Shown here one piece after another: positions 61,630 to 64,000 of a DNA stretch of 64,000 nt. The position numbers and the translations under genes were made by a program. The notes under the pieces were generated by a model that saw only the letters and a program-made list of their open reading frames with translations, was not told where the DNA came from and did not search any database. Numbering within the stretch: the first letter of the stretch is position 1; the number at the start of each line of letters is the position of its first letter. The DNA is taken from positions 1 to 64,000 of the forward strand of contig JAJDZT010000054.1 of NCBI GenBank assembly GCA_022824525.1, written 5' to 3'. Source of the stretch: Silicimonas sp. GTDB lineage: Bacteria > Pseudomonadota > Alphaproteobacteria > Rhodobacterales > Rhodobacteraceae.

Positions 61630-63651
61630 TCACGCCGCCAAACCACGCCCTTTCAGCAACGCTGCTGGTCCCGGCATGCGGCCTCGAAACGCCGTATAAA
61701 GCTCCGCTGCATCCCGGGAACCGCCAACAGATAGGATGTGGTCTTCCAGACGTTTCGCCGTGCTTGGATCGAAGGGATCGCCCGTTTCTTCGAAGGCCTC
61801 GAACGCGTCGGCGTCCATGACTTCTGACCACATGTAGCTGTAGTAGGAGCTTGAATAACCGTCGCCCGCAAACACATGCGCAAAATGCGGCGTCGCGTGT
61901 CGCATGGTTATCGCGCCCGGCATTCCGATATCATCCAGAACTTCCGCCTGCCTCTGCATTGGGTCTACAGGTGGGGGGCCTGAGTGGAAATCGAGGTCGA
62001 CCAGTGCTGAGGCAACGTATTCCACGGTCTGAAAACCCATGTCGTAGGTGGACGCCGCAAGCAAGCGGTCGAGCAGGTCCTTCGGCATCGGCTGACCCGT
62101 TTCCGCATGCGTCGCGAACTTGCCCAAGACGTCGGGCACGTCGAGCCAGTGTTCATAAAGCTGGCTTGGCAACTCTACGAAATCGCGGGGAACAGACGTT
62201 CCGGAGACCCGTTCGTAAGTGACGTTCGAGAGCATTTGGTGAAGCGCGTGGCCGAATTCGTGAAACAGCGTGCGGGCGTCGTCATAAGACAGAAGCGCAG
62301 GCTTTCCTTCCGGCGGCTTGGCAAAGTTGCAAACATTCAGAACGATGGGGCGAACATCACCGTGCGACCTGCTCTGTTCCCGAAGCGCGCTGCACCAGGC
62401 GCCCGAACGCTTGGATCCGCGTGCAAAGTAGTCACCGATGAAAAGAGCGACATGTTCGCCATTTCGCGAGATTTCCCAAGCACGGGCATCGGGGTGATGT
62501 GTCGGTACGTCGACCGGAGTCGCGGTCAGGCCGAAAAGCCGCTCCGCACAAGAGAATACAGCCTCAATCATGCGATCGAGCTGGAAGTATGGCTTCAGTT
62601 CCGCCTCGTCCAGATCATGTTCTTTTGCGCGTCTGCGTTCTGCGTAATAGCGCCAGTCCCAAGGCTGAAGATCACCTTTGAGACCGTCTGCATGTATCAT
62701 TTCGGTCAGGATGGCCCCATCCTTCAGGGCAGCCTCGCGGGCCGGATCCCAGACCTGCATGAGCAAGTCCCTCACGTTGGCTGGCGTCTTCGCCATCTCG
62801 ACGTCGAGCTTGAAATCAGCGAAACTGTCGTAGCCCAAAAGGCGCGCGCGCTCCGCCCGGAGTTTCAGTGTTTCGGCTGCGATCGCGCGGTTGTCCGTGT
62901 CGCCACCATTCGCCCCGCGACTGTTCCACGCTTCCCACGCGGCTTTGCGAAGTTCGCGATCGGGAGAAAACTGGAGAAACGGAACGAGGAGCGAACGCGA
63001 CAGCGTCACGACGGGCCCTTCTGCCCCACGTTCGCGCCCGGCTGCGAGTGCGGCGGCTTGGAGGAACTCGGGCAGGTCCTGCATGGCCTTTCCGCCCAGC
63101 GCCATCGACCAGCTTCGTTCATCCGCCAGCAAGTTCTGAGTGAACTGCGTGCCGAGCGTCGAAAGCCGCTGCATCACGCCTTTGAGGCGGTCACGCGCAT
63201 CGCCTTCGAGCAGAGCGCCTGCCCGCACAAAGCCGCGCCGGGTCAGCATGAGCACGCGGTCTTGTTCTCCTGTCAGGTCGAGCGTGTCGCGCGATGTCCA
63301 GAGCGTTTCGATGCGCTCGAAAAGCGCGCGGTTCATCGTGATCTCGGAACTGTAGGCGGAGAGGCGCGGTGACAATTCGCGCTGATACGCCTCCAGCGCC
63401 GGGGTCGCGTTGGTGGAGACCAGAGTAAAGAATACGGACGCAACCCGTGAAAGGGTCTTGTCCGCCTGATCGAGCGCTTCAATCGTGTTTGTGAAACTCG
63501 GGGCCTCTTCGGACTCCGCAATCTCGTTGATACGCGCCCGTGCCGCATCGAGGGCGGCGTCAAATGCGGGCGCGAAATCGGTTTCTGAAATGCCGCCAAA
63601 TGGCGGGAGGCCAAAATCGGCCGTCCAGTCTGAAAGCAATGGATTGGTCAT
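61630..63651 (-). CDS. M3-family oligopeptidase (OpdA/Dcp-like)
   Basis: 673 aa, cytosolic zinc metallopeptidase of the thimet oligopeptidase family. The zinc motif HEFGHALHQML is near residue 455 with the third ligand Glu downstream (FVELPSQLYEHW). N-terminal helical domain starts MTNPLLSDWTADFGLPPFGG. Family length (about 680) fits. It degrades short peptides. Two further ATG/TTG starts lie 3-12 codons upstream; none has a clear ribosome site. Confidence 0.93.
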   Translation of the reverse strand: MTNPLLSDWTADFGLPPFGGISETDFAPAFDAALDAARARINEIAESEEAPSFTNTIEALDQADKTLSRVASVFFTLVSTNATPALEAYQRELSPRLSAYSSEITMNRALFERIETLWTSRDTLDLTGEQDRVLMLTRRGFVRAGALLEGDARDRLKGVMQRLSTLGTQFTQNLLADERSWSMALGGKAMQDLPEFLQAAALAAGRERGAEGPVVTLSRSLLVPFLQFSPDRELRKAAWEAWNSRGANGGDTDNRAIAAETLKLRAERARLLGYDSFADFKLDVEMAKTPANVRDLLMQVWDPAREAALKDGAILTEMIHADGLKGDLQPWDWRYYAERRRAKEHDLDEAELKPYFQLDRMIEAVFSCAERLFGLTATPVDVPTHHPDARAWEISRNGEHVALFIGDYFARGSKRSGAWCSALREQSRSHGDVRPIVLNVCNFAKPPEGKPALLSYDDARTLFHEFGHALHQMLSNVTYERVSGTSVPRDFVELPSQLYEHWLDVPDVLGKFATHAETGQPMPKDLLDRLLAASTYDMGFQTVEYVASALVDLDFHSGPPPVDPMQRQAEVLDDIGMPGAITMRHATPHFAHVFAGDGYSSSYYSYMWSEVMDADAFEAFEETGDPFDPSTAKRLEDHILSVGGSRDAAELYTAFRGRMPGPAALLKGRGLAA

Positions 63652-63774
63652 AGGATGCATGTAAGTGCTGTAAGGCCGTTTGAGCAAGATTTGCGACAGT
63701 ATCAGTGTACGCTTTGCTGCATCGCGGCGACAAATCGCTGATTCTGGGGTATTTGTCGGCGGCTTAAGGACTGT

Positions 63775-64000
63775 TCATCCACATACCGAGCAGTCTGCGC
63801 GGCGGGTCACCTTGATCGTCCGCGTCTCCGCGTAAAGCGCATCGTAGATCATCATTCGTCCGAGCAGGGGCTCTCCGGCACCGGCAAGAAGTTTGATCGC
63901 CTCGACGGCCATCATTGATCCGACCACTCCGGGAAGCGGGCCCAGCACACCTCCCTCCGCACAGCTTGGTGCAAGACCGGGTGCCGCCGGTTCGGGGAAG
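63775..64000 (-). CDS. MoeB/ThiF/HesA-family adenylyltransferase, C-terminal part (cut by window edge)
   Basis: Only the last 74 codons are inside. The reading GGVLGPLPGVVGSMMAVEAI followed by KLLAGAGEPLLGRMMIYDAL is the conserved dimer-interface and CxxC region, and the ending RRADCSVCG has the zinc CxxC pair. It adenylates a ubiquitin-like sulfur carrier (MoaD or ThiS); which one cannot be told without the N-terminus. Confidence 0.85.
   Translation of the reverse strand, partial: FPEPAAPGLAPSCAEGGVLGPLPGVVGSMMAVEAIKLLAGAGEPLLGRMMIYDALYAETRTIKVTRRADCSVCG

Overview
The window reads as a chromosomal segment of an alphaproteobacterium of the family Rhodobacteraceae (roseobacter-like). The basis is the GC-rich coding sequence and the combination of families: DUF2125, LdtR-type MarR regulator, ScfR/PccR-type regulator next to propionyl-CoA carboxylase, CNNM/XerD/AroK/AroB neighbourhood, DUF1178, and a recurrent intergenic hairpin element with a CCCCGGGATATTT core. 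Coding density is high, with many ATGA/GTGA stop-start overlaps. I saw no rRNA, tRNA, CRISPR array, IS element or prophage.

Layout. 0.1-5.9 kb: MprF-like lipid-modifying membrane protein, a 49-aa DUF1127-type protein, coaD, a CBS-domain protein, and a LysR regulator divergent from mmsA. 6.0-9.1 kb: hisC-tyrC-extensin-like lipoprotein operon. 9.1-15.5 kb: DUF2125 protein, ChaC, an ExbB-like/OmpA-like envelope motor pair, and a BCCT osmolyte transporter. 15.6-24.4 kb: CNNM/CorC protein, a metallophosphoesterase that lacks key metal ligands, xerD with an exported helical protein and a 44-aa membrane protein, aroK-aroB, an inserted TIR-WD40 fusion gene, and ssb. 24.7-29.5 kb: EEP nuclease-like protein, DjlA-like protein, GNAT, VOC, Lrp divergent from LysE, MAPEG.

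29.5-42.8 kb is a propionyl-CoA/methylmalonyl-CoA assimilation region: methylmalonyl-CoA mutase, pccA, pccB, a divergent MFS transporter and an ScfR-family regulator. Direct half-site arrays (TTTGCAAA/TTGCGAA-like) precede both pccB and the regulator. MmsA at 4.4 kb feeds the same propionyl-CoA pool. Between pccA and pccB sit four tiny predicted lipoproteins (34-67 aa), two of them paralogues with duplicated upstream DNA.

42.8-49.8 kb: hydrolase, thrS, and a complete bufferin-type operon. This has a secreted DUF2282 precursor with four Cys, a DUF692/MNIO modification enzyme, a DUF2063 partner and DoxX, with an intrinsic terminator between precursor and enzyme that could set their stoichiometry. 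An ArsC/Spx-like protein and a cold-shock protein follow. 49.9-55 kb is an accessory-looking stretch around thyX: small membrane proteins, an AT-richer DUF4238 gene, two AT-richer membrane proteins and two related palindromic repeats. 55-64 kb is largely conserved: glyoxalase I, tandem DUF1194 von Willebrand proteins, LdtR, sdhE with a translationally coupled XRE regulator, an aspartate-type aminotransferase, flavin reductase-like protein, DUF1178, an M3 oligopeptidase, and the 3' end of a MoeB/ThiF-family gene cut by the right edge.

The loci most worth follow-up are the bufferin operon with its internal attenuator, the TIR-WD40 gene lodged between aroB and ssb, the pcc region with its operator arrays and tiny lipoproteins, and the low-GC islets flanking thyX. 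Names are assigned by reading motifs, not by database search.
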